From positions 53,927-117,926 of the forward strand of contig JANJVQ010000014.1 in NCBI GenBank assembly GCA_024710005.1: a DNA stretch of 64,000 bases, written 5' to 3'. Positions 1 to 9,309 of the stretch are shown piece by piece; the first letter of the stretch is position 1, and every line of letters begins with the position of its first letter. The notes below the pieces were generated by a model. It was not told where the DNA came from, made no database searches, and saw only the letters and a program-made list of their open reading frames with translations. The stretch is from Paludibacter sp. (GTDB taxonomy: Bacteria; Bacteroidota; Bacteroidia; Bacteroidales; Paludibacteraceae). The position numbers and the translations under genes were made by a program.

Positions 1-256
1 TCCGGCTATGGAAATGACTTCAGATGAGATTCTGACACAATTAAACTTCCTTAGAATAGAAAAGAAAGCAGTTTATCAGAAACTGCAACAAATTTTGCAT
101 TTGGCTGACTTAATCAAGTTTGCCAAATGGAATGTGGGTCCCGATGAACATGAACTGAGTTTGAGCAACGCTTTCGTGTTTGTGAATGAAACCAAAATTG
201 AGGAAGAGCAAGAACCTAAAACAGAAGAGGAGATAAAGGAAGATGACATTTCATAA
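1..256 (+). CDS. C-terminal part of a Bat-operon-associated protein (5' truncated by window edge)
   Basis: The frame is already open at base 2 and ends with TAA at 254-256, so this is the 3' end of a gene starting outside the window. The visible ~84 residues include the phrase ADLIKFAKW followed by LSNAFVFVNETK and an acidic Glu/Lys-rich tail. From memory, this resembles the cytoplasmic C-terminus of the membrane protein that usually precedes batA in Bacteroidota (after moxR and a DUF58 gene). Its stop overlaps the batA start by 14 bp, so it is translationally coupled and belongs to the same operon. The full length and N-terminal membrane segments cannot be seen. Confidence 0.7.
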   Translation, partial: PAMEMTSDEILTQLNFLRIEKKAVYQKLQQILHLADLIKFAKWNVGPDEHELSLSNAFVFVNETKIEEEQEPKTEEEIKEDDIS

Positions 257-1226
257 CCCCGAATATTTATTTGCGCTGTTGATTCTGATACCGGTTATTT
301 ACTGGTACATCAAAGAATTATATAAGTCGGATGCCAGTCTGCAGATTTCATCGCACCGGAACCTGACAAGCACACCGAAGAGCCTGCGGTTGAGGTTGCT
401 TCATTTGCCTTTTGTGTTGCGGGTGTTGGCTGTTATCCTGATCGTGATTGCAGTGGCGCGCCCACAGGCTTCCAATTCGTGGCGGACGGAAAATACCGAA
501 GGAATAGACATTATTATAGCACTTGATATTTCAGGCTCCATGTTGGCGGAAGATTTTCGTCCCAACCGTCTCGAGGCTTCTAAGTCGGTCGCCAACGAAT
601 TTATCCTTTCCCGCCCAAATGATAATATCGGTCTGGTACTTTTTGCCGGAAAAAGTTTTACCCAATGTCCGCTCACTACCGATCATGCCGTGTTGGTGAA
701 TCTGTTCAACAGCATTGAATACGGGATGATTGAGGACGGAACGGCAATTGGTATGGGACTGGCAAATGCGGTAAACAGATTAAAAGACAGTGAAGCCAAG
801 TCGAAAGTTGTGATTTTGCTGACAGATGGAGATAACAACAGGGGAGACATTGCTCCCGTTTCTGCCGGAGAACTGGCTCAGGCTTTCGGTATTCGTGTAT
901 ATACCATCGGTGTAGGTTCGTACGGGAAGGTAAATATACCCATACAGACACCGCTGGGCAGACAATATCAGCAGATTGAGTCGGCTTTTGATGAGAAACC
1001 TTTGGAAGAGATTGCCTCTATGACCGGAGGAAAATACTTCAGGGCTACAAATAATGAGAAACTGAGAAGTATATACCAGGAAATTGATCAAATGGAGAAA
1101 ACCCGGATCAGTGTCAGAGAGTATAATAAAAAATACGAGGAATATTTCATTTTTGCCCTGGCAGGTTTTGTGCTGCTGTTGATCGAGATATTGCTCAGAA
1201 ATGCGTATTTGCGTAAAATACCGTAA
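243..1226 (+). CDS. batA: BatA, membrane-anchored von Willebrand factor A protein
   Basis: A 327-residue protein with hydrophobic segments near residues 8-24 and 55-73, a VWA domain from about 88 to 275, and a C-terminal membrane segment near 303-320. The metal-ion-dependent adhesion site is complete: DISGSM at 95-100, the mid-domain Thr region, and LLTDGD at about 192-197. Bat proteins are linked in the literature to aerotolerance and envelope stress; their biochemical role is not settled. BatA and BatB are thought to act at the inner membrane with the VWA domains in the periplasm. It overlaps the upstream gene by 14 bp and is separated from batB by 122 bp of repeat DNA. Confidence 0.95.
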   Translation: MTFHNPEYLFALLILIPVIYWYIKELYKSDASLQISSHRNLTSTPKSLRLRLLHLPFVLRVLAVILIVIAVARPQASNSWRTENTEGIDIIIALDISGSMLAEDFRPNRLEASKSVANEFILSRPNDNIGLVLFAGKSFTQCPLTTDHAVLVNLFNSIEYGMIEDGTAIGMGLANAVNRLKDSEAKSKVVILLTDGDNNRGDIAPVSAGELAQAFGIRVYTIGVGSYGKVNIPIQTPLGRQYQQIESAFDEKPLEEIASMTGGKYFRATNNEKLRSIYQEIDQMEKTRISVREYNKKYEEYFIFALAGFVLLLIEILLRNAYLRKIP

Positions 1227-1239
1227 AATACCGTAAAAA

Positions 1240-1295
1240 GCGGAAAGCGGAAAGCGGAAAATGGAAAATGGAAAACGGAAAACGGAAAATGGAAA
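1240..1295. repeat. Heptanucleotide array, NNGGAAA x8
   Basis: Eight consecutive 7-bp units of the form NNGGAAA, where the first two bases vary (GC, GC, GC, AT, AT, AC, AC, AT). It lies between batA and batB, inside what should be one transcript. The same unit recurs at 7176-7196, 35703-35723, 36370-36485, 51221-51245 and 59870-59932. Confidence 0.9.
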
Positions 1296-1296
1296 A

Positions 1297-1327
1297 CGTA
1301 GAGACGCCCTAATAGGGCGTCTCTACG
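1297..1327. repeat. Perfect 15-bp palindrome of a dispersed intergenic family
   Basis: The 15-base arms 1297-1311 and 1313-1327 are exactly complementary around a single A at 1312 (arm CGTAGAGACGCCCTA). It directly abuts the heptad array and ends 22 bp before batB. There is no T-run after it, so it does not look like a conventional terminator. Similar GTAGAGACGC palindromes are familiar to me from many bacterial intergenic regions. A related GTAGGGGCGT...ACGCCC element is at 35661-35683. Confidence 0.8.
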
Positions 1328-1348
1328 GGGACAAAACACAATTTTTAT

Positions 1349-2383
1349 ATGTTTAGATTTGCAGAACCGGAATATTTATATTTGTTGTTAGTAGTACCCC
1401 TGCTGACCCTGATTTTTGTATTCTACAAAATCCGGAAACGCAGGAATATAGCTGCATTCGGAGACCCGGACTTACTGAAGGGCTTGATGCCGAACGTATC
1501 CACGGTCAGACCAACTGTGAAATTTGTCATGCAGATGGTAGTGCTGATGTTGTTGGTGGTTGTACTTGCCCGTCCGCAATTCGGGACCAAAGCCGAAGAA
1601 GTGAAACGTCAGGGTATTGAAGTGATGATTGCGCTTGATATTTCAAACTCCATGATGGCTACGGATGTTGCACCGAGTCGGTTGACCAAATCAAAACAGA
1701 TACTTTCGCAGTTAATCGACAACATGAGCAACGATAAGGTAGGTTTGGTTGTTTTTGCCGGAGATGCCTTTACCCAGTTGCCGATTACTGCCGATTACGT
1801 GTCGGCCAAGATGTTTCTCAGTACCATTTCACCCAAACTGATAGCCCGTCAGGGTACGGCCATCGGTTCTGCTGTTGACTTAGCCATTAAATCCTTCAAC
1901 CCGAAAAGCACGGCCTCTAAAGCCATCATCCTGATTACCGATGGAGAGAATCATGAGGATAATGCGGTAGAAGCTGCACGGTTAGCTCAGAAAGAAGGTA
2001 TCGTGGTGCATGTAATCGGCATGGGTCGACCCGAAGGTGCGCCCATTCCTGTTGACGGAACCATGAGTTTTTGGAAAGACAAAAACGGTAATGTGGTCGT
2101 GTCGAAATTAAATGAAGCCATGTGTAACGATATCGCGAGTGCCGGTCAGGGCGTATATGTGCGGGCTGATAATACCAATGCAGCCTTGCGGGCAGTGTCG
2201 AAGGAGCTGGATCAGTTAGCTAAAACGGAATTGACTACAACTACTTTTTCTAATTATAATGAACAATTTCAATCATTCGCTATCATTGCGCTGGTGTTGT
2301 TGCTAATGGATATTTTTATCCTTGAAAGAATTAATAAACGTTTCAGCAGATTGAAAATATTTGATTTAAAAGAGAAGTTATAA
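1349..2383 (+). CDS. batB: BatB, membrane-anchored von Willebrand factor A protein
   Basis: A 344-residue paralogue of BatA: membrane segments near residues 9-26 and 57-74, a VWA domain from about 92 to 290, and a C-terminal membrane segment near 312-330. The MIDAS motif DISNSM is at 97-102, with ITDGENHEDN further on. BatA and BatB side by side is the usual arrangement, and they are presumed to work as a pair at the inner membrane. Only 7 bp separate its stop from batC. Confidence 0.95.
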   Translation: MFRFAEPEYLYLLLVVPLLTLIFVFYKIRKRRNIAAFGDPDLLKGLMPNVSTVRPTVKFVMQMVVLMLLVVVLARPQFGTKAEEVKRQGIEVMIALDISNSMMATDVAPSRLTKSKQILSQLIDNMSNDKVGLVVFAGDAFTQLPITADYVSAKMFLSTISPKLIARQGTAIGSAVDLAIKSFNPKSTASKAIILITDGENHEDNAVEAARLAQKEGIVVHVIGMGRPEGAPIPVDGTMSFWKDKNGNVVVSKLNEAMCNDIASAGQGVYVRADNTNAALRAVSKELDQLAKTELTTTTFSNYNEQFQSFAIIALVLLLMDIFILERINKRFSRLKIFDLKEKL

Positions 2384-2390
2384 GGGGCGT

Positions 2391-3068
2391 ATGGAAACAA
2401 AAAAGATGATATTATTCATGGTGATTTCGTGCATGACCTTACCGGTTGTCGCACAGGAAGAGAATGCATATATCCGCGAAGGCAACCGGCATTATAAGTC
2501 GAACAAGTTTACAGAAGCTGAAATCGCTTACCGGAAAGGATTACTGAAAAACTCGAAATCGCTGGAGGCAACCTACAACCTGGGTAATGCCTTGTTCAAG
2601 CAGGAAAAATATGCCGAGGCGCTCGAACAATATCAGAAGATTGTTCCGACGGATAAAATACCGAAAGAAAAGCTGGCAGCAGCCCTCCATAATACAGGAA
2701 ATGCTTTGTTGATGCAACAAAAAGTGGCTGAAAGTATTGAAGCCTATAAGAATTCACTGAAACTGAATCCGAAAGATGATGAAACACGTTATAACCTGGC
2801 GTTGGCACAGTATCTGTTGAAGAATCAGGAAAATAACAAGGATCAGAATAAAAAGGAGGAAGAAAAAGAACAGCCTGAAGAGGATAAAAAAGAAAAAGAA
2901 AATAAACCCGACGAATCAAAGCCTCAGGAGCAAAATCAGCCGAGAGATATGTCGAAGGATAAGGCAGAACAAATCTTGCAGGCCTTGATGCAGGATGAGG
3001 ACGATACGATGGAAAAGGCTAAAAAGATGCCCCCAAGTTCCAGACGATCTGTTGAAAAAGATTGGTAA
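2391..3068 (+). CDS. batC: BatC, secreted tetratricopeptide-repeat protein
   Basis: A 225-residue protein with a signal peptide (hydrophobic residues about 7-20, cleavage after VAQ), TPR units between about 25 and 140 (YNLGNALFKQEKYAEALEQY and a second copy around 100-135), then a highly charged Glu/Lys/Gln-rich tail. TPRs mediate protein-protein contacts, so it probably scaffolds the Bat complex in the periplasm. A second Met at residue 6 is an alternative start; either leaves a usable signal peptide. Confidence 0.9.
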   Translation: METKKMILFMVISCMTLPVVAQEENAYIREGNRHYKSNKFTEAEIAYRKGLLKNSKSLEATYNLGNALFKQEKYAEALEQYQKIVPTDKIPKEKLAAALHNTGNALLMQQKVAESIEAYKNSLKLNPKDDETRYNLALAQYLLKNQENNKDQNKKEEEKEQPEEDKKEKENKPDESKPQEQNQPRDMSKDKAEQILQALMQDEDDTMEKAKKMPPSSRRSVEKDW

Positions 3069-3093
3069 TTAATGACCTGAAAAGCAAACTTGT

Positions 3094-4935
3094 ATGGACG
3101 TTATGCGAAAAATAGGGAATAAAATAATGCTTGTAGCAGTTTTCATGCTGACTGTTTTCAGTCTGGCTGCCAATGATGAAGCCAAACTTTCAGCATCTGC
3201 TCCCGGTACGGTTATCATGGGACGCCCCTTTCAGATAACCTACACGGCCAATGCCAAAGTAACGGATTTCCGGGCGCCGGCTATTACCAATTTTGATATC
3301 CTGGCGGGTCCGTTTAAATCGGAAAGCTACAGTTCGCAGATTATCAATGGGAATATGTCCTCAACGGTTTCCATAACTTTCACTTACACATTACAGGCAC
3401 AGAAAACAGGAACGTTCACCATCCCCTCGGCAACAGTCACCATTGACGGGCAAAAAGTGACTTCCAATGGGTTGAGCATTAAGGTGCTTCCGGAGGATGA
3501 TAAAAGTTCTTCTTCATCATCTTCCTCTTCGCAATCATCTGCTGCCGGTTCCTCCATATCGGCATCCAATCTGTTTATCAGACCTATTATTTCACGAAAC
3601 AATGTATATGAACAGGAAGCTGTGAAGTTGACCTATAAGTTATATACGACTTATGATGTAATTCAGTTCAGCAACAAGGGGATGCCCGATTTCAAAGGAT
3701 TCCTGAAGCAGGAGTTCGAACAGACCGGCAATACCCAGTTGGCTTATGAAAGTTACAATGGTCGCAATTTCCTGACGGCTGTACTATATGAGGTAATCCT
3801 TTACCCGCAGACATCCGGTGAACTGGTTATCGATAAAGCGACTTTTGAAGCCATCATTCGCGTTCAGAGTAAACAGCCGGTACGCAGCATATTTGATGAT
3901 TTTTTTGAGTCGTATTCAAATGTTGCCCGCAGCATAGAAGTTCCGGCAACCAGAATACATGTAAAGCCTTTGCCTCAAGGTAGACCTGTGTCGTTCTACG
4001 GGGTGGTGGGACAGTTTAGTCTGACTTCCTCTGTGTCGGCAAACCAGGTGAAAGTGAATGATGCGGTAACCTTGAAAATCAACATCGGAGGAAGTGGCAA
4101 TATGAAGTTGCTGAAAAATCCGGATATCAAATTTCCGGATGCTTTTGAAGTATATGATCCGAAAGTTACCAATAATTTCAAGACATCCGCAGCCGGATTG
4201 ACGGGGAATAAAATCGTCGAAATCATGTTTATCCCGCGACATGCCGGTACATTTGAGATTCCTTCCACGGAAATTGCTTATTTCGATCCGAAGGAGAATC
4301 AGTACAAAACAATGCGGACACCAAACTACAGTATTCAGGTGTTGAAGAGTGATGGTACAGTGGAAGAAAATCCGGTTGTCAGCAATTTTACCAACAAAGA
4401 AGATGTTAAACAGATTGGAAACGATATCCGCCATATCTACACCGGAAATATCAAGCTAAAACAAGGAGAAGTGTATGTGTTTGAACAGTTTGTTTTCTGG
4501 TTGATATTTATCATACCGCTGTTGATTTCACTTGTATTGTATTTGTTGTTCAGGAAACAGGTCAAAGACAATGCCGACCTGAATATGGTGAAAAACAGGA
4601 AAGCCAACCGGATTGCCCGCAAGCGTCTGAAATTTGCTCAGAAACTGCTGCGTGAAGGCAATAAGGATAAATTCTACGAAGAAGTGATGAAAGCTGTATG
4701 GAGTTACCTCAGCGATAAGCTGATTATTCCGGTAGCCGCTATTAACAAGGAAATCGTGATCGAAAGATTAACTGGGAACCAGGTCGGCGAAGAGTTGATT
4801 GGTCGCCTGAAGAACATCCTGAATACTTGTGAATATGCCCGCTTTGCGCCGAACTCAGGACAACAGGAAATGGGTAATCTGTATGAAGAAACAATCGAAG
4901 TCATCAGTCAACTCGAAGATGTCATTAAAAAGTAA
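3094..4935 (+). CDS. batD: BatD, oxygen-tolerance family membrane protein
   Basis: A 613-residue protein with a signal peptide (about residues 8-26), a large extracytoplasmic beta-rich region, a Ser-only linker near residues 132-148, and a single membrane segment near 470-490. A cytoplasmic basic, helical tail follows. This matches the BatD family (Pfam BatD) in order and length. An alternative start at 3103 (MRKIG) would shorten the N-terminus by three residues. It lies between batC (25 bp away) and batE (7 bp away). Confidence 0.93.
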   Translation: MDVMRKIGNKIMLVAVFMLTVFSLAANDEAKLSASAPGTVIMGRPFQITYTANAKVTDFRAPAITNFDILAGPFKSESYSSQIINGNMSSTVSITFTYTLQAQKTGTFTIPSATVTIDGQKVTSNGLSIKVLPEDDKSSSSSSSSSQSSAAGSSISASNLFIRPIISRNNVYEQEAVKLTYKLYTTYDVIQFSNKGMPDFKGFLKQEFEQTGNTQLAYESYNGRNFLTAVLYEVILYPQTSGELVIDKATFEAIIRVQSKQPVRSIFDDFFESYSNVARSIEVPATRIHVKPLPQGRPVSFYGVVGQFSLTSSVSANQVKVNDAVTLKINIGGSGNMKLLKNPDIKFPDAFEVYDPKVTNNFKTSAAGLTGNKIVEIMFIPRHAGTFEIPSTEIAYFDPKENQYKTMRTPNYSIQVLKSDGTVEENPVVSNFTNKEDVKQIGNDIRHIYTGNIKLKQGEVYVFEQFVFWLIFIIPLLISLVLYLLFRKQVKDNADLNMVKNRKANRIARKRLKFAQKLLREGNKDKFYEEVMKAVWSYLSDKLIIPVAAINKEIVIERLTGNQVGEELIGRLKNILNTCEYARFAPNSGQQEMGNLYEETIEVISQLEDVIKK

Positions 4936-4942
4936 ACGGTAT

Positions 4943-5695
4943 ATGAGAAGCGTAATAATATCATCCATTTTGATGTTTATGATAGCCGGGTTTGTCCGTG
5001 CCGAAGTAGCTACCGTAGAAGACGCCAACAAGTTGTATGCGGACAAGAAGTACGCGGAGGCAGTCCTGAAGTACGAAGAGATTCTGGCAAAAGAAGGAGT
5101 TGCCCCTGAACTGTATTACAACCTGGGGAATGCCTATTTCAGGATGAACGAACTGGGCAAAGCCATCTTAAATTACGAGCGGGCCCTGCGTCTGGCGCCA
5201 CGTTATGCCGATGCCCGCTTTAACTTAGAATTTGCCAATCAGAAGGTGATTGACAACATAGAGCTGTCTGATACCTTCTTTCTGAAAAAATGGATAGGAG
5301 CCATCATGAGACTGATGACTTCGAACGGATGGTTTTATTTCGCGGCAGTTTTCTTTATTCCGGCACTGGCAGCCTTGCTGTTGTTTGTTTTCGGGAATAC
5401 GAAAGTGCTACGTAAAACGTCTTTCTATATAGGTTCTGTTCTGATGATTATCAGCATAGTATCTCTTGTTTTCTCAGGTATCAGGAAAAATCAGATGGTG
5501 AATCATGAAGCCGGTATTGTCATGACAGGAGCGGTTGTAATCAAAGGCTCTCCCGACCGGAGCGGAACTGATTTGTTTCAGTTGCATGAAGGAACGAGGG
5601 TTGATGTTGTAAGCACTTTAGGCGATTGGTTTGAAGTGAAACTTGCAAGTGGGAGTGTAGGTTGGGTAGAAAGTAAATACGTAGAAAAAATATGA
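4943..5695 (+). CDS. batE: BatE, TPR and SH3-domain membrane protein
   Basis: The frame is open from 4829 but the upstream part overlaps batD. The Met at 4943 lies 7 bp after the batD stop and begins a clear signal peptide, so it is preferred (250 residues); 4919 is a second choice. TPR units span about residues 25-95 (YYNLGNAYFRMNELGKAILN), two membrane segments follow near 125-170, and a bacterial SH3-like domain closes the protein (GAVVIKGSPDRSG to GWVESKYVEKI). It completes the batABCDE set, and its stop overlaps the next ATG by 4 bp. Confidence 0.92.
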   Translation: MRSVIISSILMFMIAGFVRAEVATVEDANKLYADKKYAEAVLKYEEILAKEGVAPELYYNLGNAYFRMNELGKAILNYERALRLAPRYADARFNLEFANQKVIDNIELSDTFFLKKWIGAIMRLMTSNGWFYFAAVFFIPALAALLLFVFGNTKVLRKTSFYIGSVLMIISIVSLVFSGIRKNQMVNHEAGIVMTGAVVIKGSPDRSGTDLFQLHEGTRVDVVSTLGDWFEVKLASGSVGWVESKYVEKI

Positions 5696-6279
5696 GTTTT
5701 ATTGATTGGTTGTTGTTACAGGATACGAAAGTGTTCCTATTCCTGAATGGATTACATACACCTCTGTTGGATGAGTTTATGTACATCATCAGTAAAGTCT
5801 GGGTTTGGATACCGTTATACCTGGGTGTTATTGCTTTTATCATTAAAAAATGGAAAATGGAAGCAATCTGGATTATCCTGTCGATCGTTCTTTGTGTGGT
5901 GTTGACAGACCAGCTGACGAACCTTACGAAAGCGTTTTTTGAGAGGTTACGACCCTCGCATGAACCGGCACTGAAAGGACTGGTACACCATGTGAATGGC
6001 TATTTAAGCGGAAATTTCAGCTTTGTGTCGGGGCATTCGTCCAATGTGTTTGGCTTTGCCTTGCTGAGTTCACTCATACTGAAACAAAAGGTATATACCT
6101 GGGCGATTTTCTTTTGGGCTGCTATGGTTGCTTATTCGCGAATATACTTAGGTGTGCATTATCCGCTGGATATATTCGGTGGTGTGGTGTTGGGCATGGG
6201 TATCGCACTTATCATATACACCATCCTCCGTGGATTTCAAAAGAAATTATTAGCTGAAATAAAATCCCGGTTCTTTTGA
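5692..6279 (+). CDS. PAP2-superfamily membrane phosphatase
   Basis: A 195-residue protein with about five membrane segments and a full PAP2 active site: K80-x6-RP (KAFFERLRP), SGH at 113-115, and SR-x5-H-x3-D (SRIYLGVHYPLD, 149-160). Family members remove phosphate from lipid pyrophosphates such as undecaprenyl-PP, phosphatidylglycerophosphate or lipid A; the substrate here is not decidable from sequence. ATG overlaps the batE stop (ATGA), so it is the last gene of the Bat transcript. Its stop codon lies inside a hairpin. Confidence 0.9.
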   Translation: MSFIDWLLLQDTKVFLFLNGLHTPLLDEFMYIISKVWVWIPLYLGVIAFIIKKWKMEAIWIILSIVLCVVLTDQLTNLTKAFFERLRPSHEPALKGLVHHVNGYLSGNFSFVSGHSSNVFGFALLSSLILKQKVYTWAIFFWAAMVAYSRIYLGVHYPLDIFGGVVLGMGIALIIYTILRGFQKKLLAEIKSRFF

Positions 6280-6289
6280 AACCGGGATT
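6263..6289. terminator. Hairpin between convergent PAP2 and hisF genes
   Basis: Arms AATCCCGGTT (6263-6272) and AACCGGGATT (6280-6289) enclose a 7-base loop that contains the TGA of the PAP2 gene. On the minus strand the stem is followed by TTTTATTT, so it fits best as the end of the hisF transcript. The plus-strand U-tract is poor. Confidence 0.65.
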
Positions 6290-6321
6290 ATCAATGTAAT
6301 TATGTTTTATTGACGAAGTTA

Positions 6322-7074
6322 TTATCGTACAACAATACCTTTTTCTTTCAAAAACGATTTCAACTCCGGAATACCGATTTCCTTATAGTGGAAAATGCTG
6401 GCTGCCAACGCAGCATCGGCTTTACCATCGGTGAAGACATCCACGAAATGTTCCATGTTCCCGGCGCCACCACTGGCGATGACCGGTACATTTACCGCTT
6501 CCGAGACTGCACGGGTGATGTCTAATGCAAATCCATCTTTTGTGCCATCGTGGTTCATCGAGGTCAGCAGGATTTCTCCGGCGCCTAATGCAACCGCTTC
6601 TTTTGCCCATTCGATGGTTTTTATTTCGGTTGGAATCCTGCCCCCGTTAAGAAAAACATACCATTCGCCGTCGATACATTTGGTGTCGATGGCCAATACC
6701 ACACACTGACTGCCAAACTGACCTGCCAGATCTTTGATGAGTTGTGGATTGCGTACGGCGGCTGTGTTGACTGATATCTTATCGGCCCCACAGGAAAGCA
6801 GGTAAGATACATCTTCCACGCTGGATATACCTCCACCAACGGTAAAGGGGATGTTGATGTGCTTTGCAATGCGGGTCACCAATTCAGAAAGCGTTTTACG
6901 TTTCTCGTTGGTAGCCGTGATGTCTAAGAATACCAGTTCATCTGCTCCCATAGCGGCGTATAATGAACCCAACTCCACGGGGTCGCCCACATCCTTGATG
7001 TCGAGGAAATTGATGCCTTTTACTGTTTTTCCGTCTTTGATATCCAGACAGGGGATGATTCGTTTTGCTAACAT
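6322..7074 (-). CDS. hisF: Imidazole glycerol phosphate synthase, cyclase subunit
   Basis: A 250-residue (beta/alpha)8 barrel starting [14 protein letters not shown]. The two catalytic aspartates are visible (D11 in CLDIKDGK and D130 in LAIDTK), as are the phosphate-binding GGGIS and ASGGAG loops. HisF converts PRFAR plus ammonia from HisH to IGP and AICAR in histidine biosynthesis. No other his gene is in the window. HisF usually sits with hisA/H/I, so this copy is split from the operon or the pathway genes are scattered. Confidence 0.96.
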   Translation of the reverse strand: MLAKRIIPCLDIKDGKTVKGINFLDIKDVGDPVELGSLYAAMGADELVFLDITATNEKRKTLSELVTRIAKHINIPFTVGGGISSVEDVSYLLSCGADKISVNTAAVRNPQLIKDLAGQFGSQCVVLAIDTKCIDGEWYVFLNGGRIPTEIKTIEWAKEAVALGAGEILLTSMNHDGTKDGFALDITRAVSEAVNVPVIASGGAGNMEHFVDVFTDGKADAALAASIFHYKEIGIPELKSFLKEKGIVVR

Positions 7075-7085
7075 AATATTTAATT

Positions 7086-7196
7086 GTCTACGGTCTACGG
7101 TCTACGGTCTCCAGACTCCGGTCTATAGAAACCTGATCGTTATTCACTATTCGCTATTCGCTATTCGTTATTCGCTTTCCGTTTTCCGCTTTCCGC
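7086..7196. repeat. Compound heptanucleotide arrays between hisF and mtaB
   Basis: 7086-7127 holds six 7-bp units of the GTCTACG/GTCTCCA type. 7141-7196 holds eight more: five TATTCNN followed by three TTTCCNN. The change of unit at 7175/7176 keeps the 7-bp phase. Bases 7161-7196 are also the last codons of mtaB on the minus strand. Confidence 0.9.
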
Positions 7197-8498
7197 TTTT
7201 AACGCGTTTCCTTCATCATTCCAATCCCCTAATTGCACCATTTCCACCGTGTTAATGCGGTTGCGGTCAGCTGGTTTTTCGACACGGATGTAATTGGAGG
7301 TGAAACCTACCATGTTATCGCCGTGATTGCGGCTTTCCCATAATACAGGATAGGTTTTACCCCGATGCTTTTCGTAGAACGCTTTTGTTTTTTTCTCTGA
7401 AAGCAAATGCAGGATGTCGCTTCTTCTTTTCTTTTCGGTGACAGAGTTGTGATGCTCGATTTCCAGCATTTTCGTGCCGGCTCTTTCCGAATAGGTAAAC
7501 ACGTGCAGTTGTGAAATATCTAATGAATCGATGAAACGACAGGATTCTTCAAACAGTTCGGCAGTTTCTCCATGTACTCCTACAATCACATCCACTCCGA
7601 TGAAAGCATCCGGCAACACAGACTTGATTTTCTCCACCCGGCGGGCAAAGAGTTCCCGGTCATACTTCCTTTTCATCAGCTTCAGTACCTCATTTGTTCC
7701 CGATTGTAGCGGGATATGGAAATGCGGCATGATTCTTTTGCTTTGCGACACAAAGGTAATAATTTCATCCGAAAGGAGATTGGGCTCGATGGAAGAAATC
7801 CGGAAACGGACATCAGCTTCGATATTATCCAGCGCTTTGACCAAATCGAAGAAACTTTCACCCGTACTTCTGCCAAAATCACCGATATTCACACCCGTAA
7901 GTACAATTTCCTTTGCACCTTCGCGGATGGCTTCTTTAGCCATTTCAACCGTTTCGGCTACCGAAGCGCTGCGACTTCTACCCCTGGCCATCGGGATGGT
8001 GCAATAGGTACAGAAATAATCGCAGCCATCCTGTACTTTCAGAAAGTAACGGGTACGATCGTCACGGGAGCAGGAAGGCTTGAATTCTCTCACCTTTTTC
8101 ACGGAACCATGGTGTATAACGGCGGAATCGTCTTTGTTTAAATTACGCAGGTATTCCAGGATACTGAACTTCTCGTTCGCTCCCAGTACTAAGTTTACTC
8201 CTTCTATTTTGGCAATCTCCTCCGGCTTAAGCTGGGCATAACAGCCTGTAACCACCATCAGGGCATTCGGATGCTGACGGTGTAATTTACCAATTGCCTG
8301 GCGGCATTTGCGGTCGGCCACATCGGTCACCGAGCAGGTGTTGATGACGCAAACGTCGGCTTGTTCACCGGATTTTGCTTTGACGAAGCCCTCTTCGCGC
8401 ATCTTTTTTCCGATGGCAGAGGTCTCGGCAAAGTTCAGTTTACACCCAAGCGTGTGAAAGACAACCTTTTTATTGTTGAATACAGAATGATCGATCAT
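7161..8498 (-). CDS. mtaB: tRNA (N6-threonylcarbamoyladenosine37-C2) methylthiotransferase MtaB
   Basis: A 445-residue radical-SAM methylthiotransferase. The N-terminal domain carries the three cluster cysteines (C19 in TLGCKLN, C55 in INTCSVT, C86 in TGCYAQ). The radical-SAM triad is CDYFCTYC (C159, C163, C166) and a TRAM-like domain closes the protein. The phrase [10 protein letters not shown] suits the MtaB/YqeV clade rather than MiaB or RimO. It turns t6A37 into ms2t6A37 in ANN-decoding tRNAs. The last dozen residues (about [12 protein letters not shown]) and the stop are encoded by the NNGGAAA/NNGAATA heptad array, so the natural C-terminus has been replaced or extended. Confidence 0.92.
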   Translation of the reverse strand: MIDHSVFNNKKVVFHTLGCKLNFAETSAIGKKMREEGFVKAKSGEQADVCVINTCSVTDVADRKCRQAIGKLHRQHPNALMVVTGCYAQLKPEEIAKIEGVNLVLGANEKFSILEYLRNLNKDDSAVIHHGSVKKVREFKPSCSRDDRTRYFLKVQDGCDYFCTYCTIPMARGRSRSASVAETVEMAKEAIREGAKEIVLTGVNIGDFGRSTGESFFDLVKALDNIEADVRFRISSIEPNLLSDEIITFVSQSKRIMPHFHIPLQSGTNEVLKLMKRKYDRELFARRVEKIKSVLPDAFIGVDVIVGVHGETAELFEESCRFIDSLDISQLHVFTYSERAGTKMLEIEHHNSVTEKKRRSDILHLLSEKKTKAFYEKHRGKTYPVLWESRNHGDNMVGFTSNYIRVEKPADRNRINTVEMVQLGDWNDEGNALKAESGKRKANNE

Positions 8499-8540
8499 GA
8501 AATGAAAAAATGAGCCACAAAGTTACGTTATTTTGGCGAT

Positions 8541-9173
8541 TTACAGATACTCAAACAATTCCTGCGTGCTTTTTCTTACTTTCGGCAGGCGTGCGTTGTA
8601 GTCAGTTTCCTCGTCGCGGTAACCGATGGCGAGCATGCAGACAGAACCTAAGTTCCGTTCGTGTAAATTTAAGAGTTTGTCCAATGCTTCAGGACTAAAA
8701 CCTTCTATGGGTACAGAATCCACCTCTTCATCCGCAGCAGTTGCCAGTCCGAATCCAAGGGCGATATAGGCCTGACGGGCAGCCCACTGGAAATTAGCAT
8801 CAGCCGGAGCGCCTACCAATCCATTCATCATGTTGCGGTAAGCTATCACCTTTTCTTTTGCTAACATCGGCCGGGTTTTGTTAATCAGTTCGAAGTAGGT
8901 GTCTAAGATTTCATCCGTCACCTTTCGATAGCAGGCAAAAATAATTACCTGCGAGGCATTTGGAATTTGTGGTTGTCCGGGTGCAGCCACTTCGAAAATT
9001 TTGTTCTTTATCTCCTGAGATTCAACCACTAAAATTTTATAAGGCTGCAATCCCATCGAAGTAGGGGCTAAACGGATGGATTCGAGTATGTTGTCAACTT
9101 TGTCCTGCGGTAACTTTTTACCGTTCATTTGTTTGCTTGCGTAACGCTTGCTTAGTTTTGTTATCAATGTCAT
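8541..9173 (-). CDS. NAD(P)H-dependent nitroreductase-family flavoprotein
   Basis: A 210-residue protein of the FMN-dependent nitroreductase fold, closest in style to NfsB: SKRYASKQM near the N-terminus (FMN-binding Arg/Ser), SIRLAPTSMGLQPYKILVV (residues about 32-50), and the C-terminal LGSVCMLAIGYRDEETD. Such enzymes reduce quinones, nitroaromatics or flavins; the physiological substrate is unknown. It is transcribed divergently from ffh, with a TACTTTTG core 43 bp upstream of the ATG. Confidence 0.85.
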   Translation of the reverse strand: MTLITKLSKRYASKQMNGKKLPQDKVDNILESIRLAPTSMGLQPYKILVVESQEIKNKIFEVAAPGQPQIPNASQVIIFACYRKVTDEILDTYFELINKTRPMLAKEKVIAYRNMMNGLVGAPADANFQWAARQAYIALGFGLATAADEEVDSVPIEGFSPEALDKLLNLHERNLGSVCMLAIGYRDEETDYNARLPKVRKSTQELFEYL

Positions 9174-9215
9174 TTGGGTTTTAAAAATAAAGAAATTATT
9201 CAGTAATCATAAACA

Positions 9216-9264
9216 CAAAAGTAGGCCTTTTGTTTAAGAAATACATCATTTTTTTGTACTTTTG
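9216..9264. promoter_or_regulatory. Divergent -7 elements for the nitroreductase gene and ffh
   Basis: Minus strand: TACTTTTG at 9216-9223, reading towards the nitroreductase gene. Plus strand: TACTTTTG at 9257-9264, reading towards ffh. Both match the Bacteroidota -7 consensus TAnnTTTG exactly. Well-spaced TTTG -33 elements are not obvious for either. Confidence 0.6.
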
Positions 9265-9309
9265 CATCGCTTTAATATTTTGAAACAAGAATACAGATAA
9301 AGATACAAT

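Noticed and set aside
3916..4434. Minus-strand open frame of 172 codons opposite batD
   Set aside because: batD is continuous on the other strand with a clear family match; the antisense product resembles nothing and is Cys/His/Arg-rich as shadows often are.
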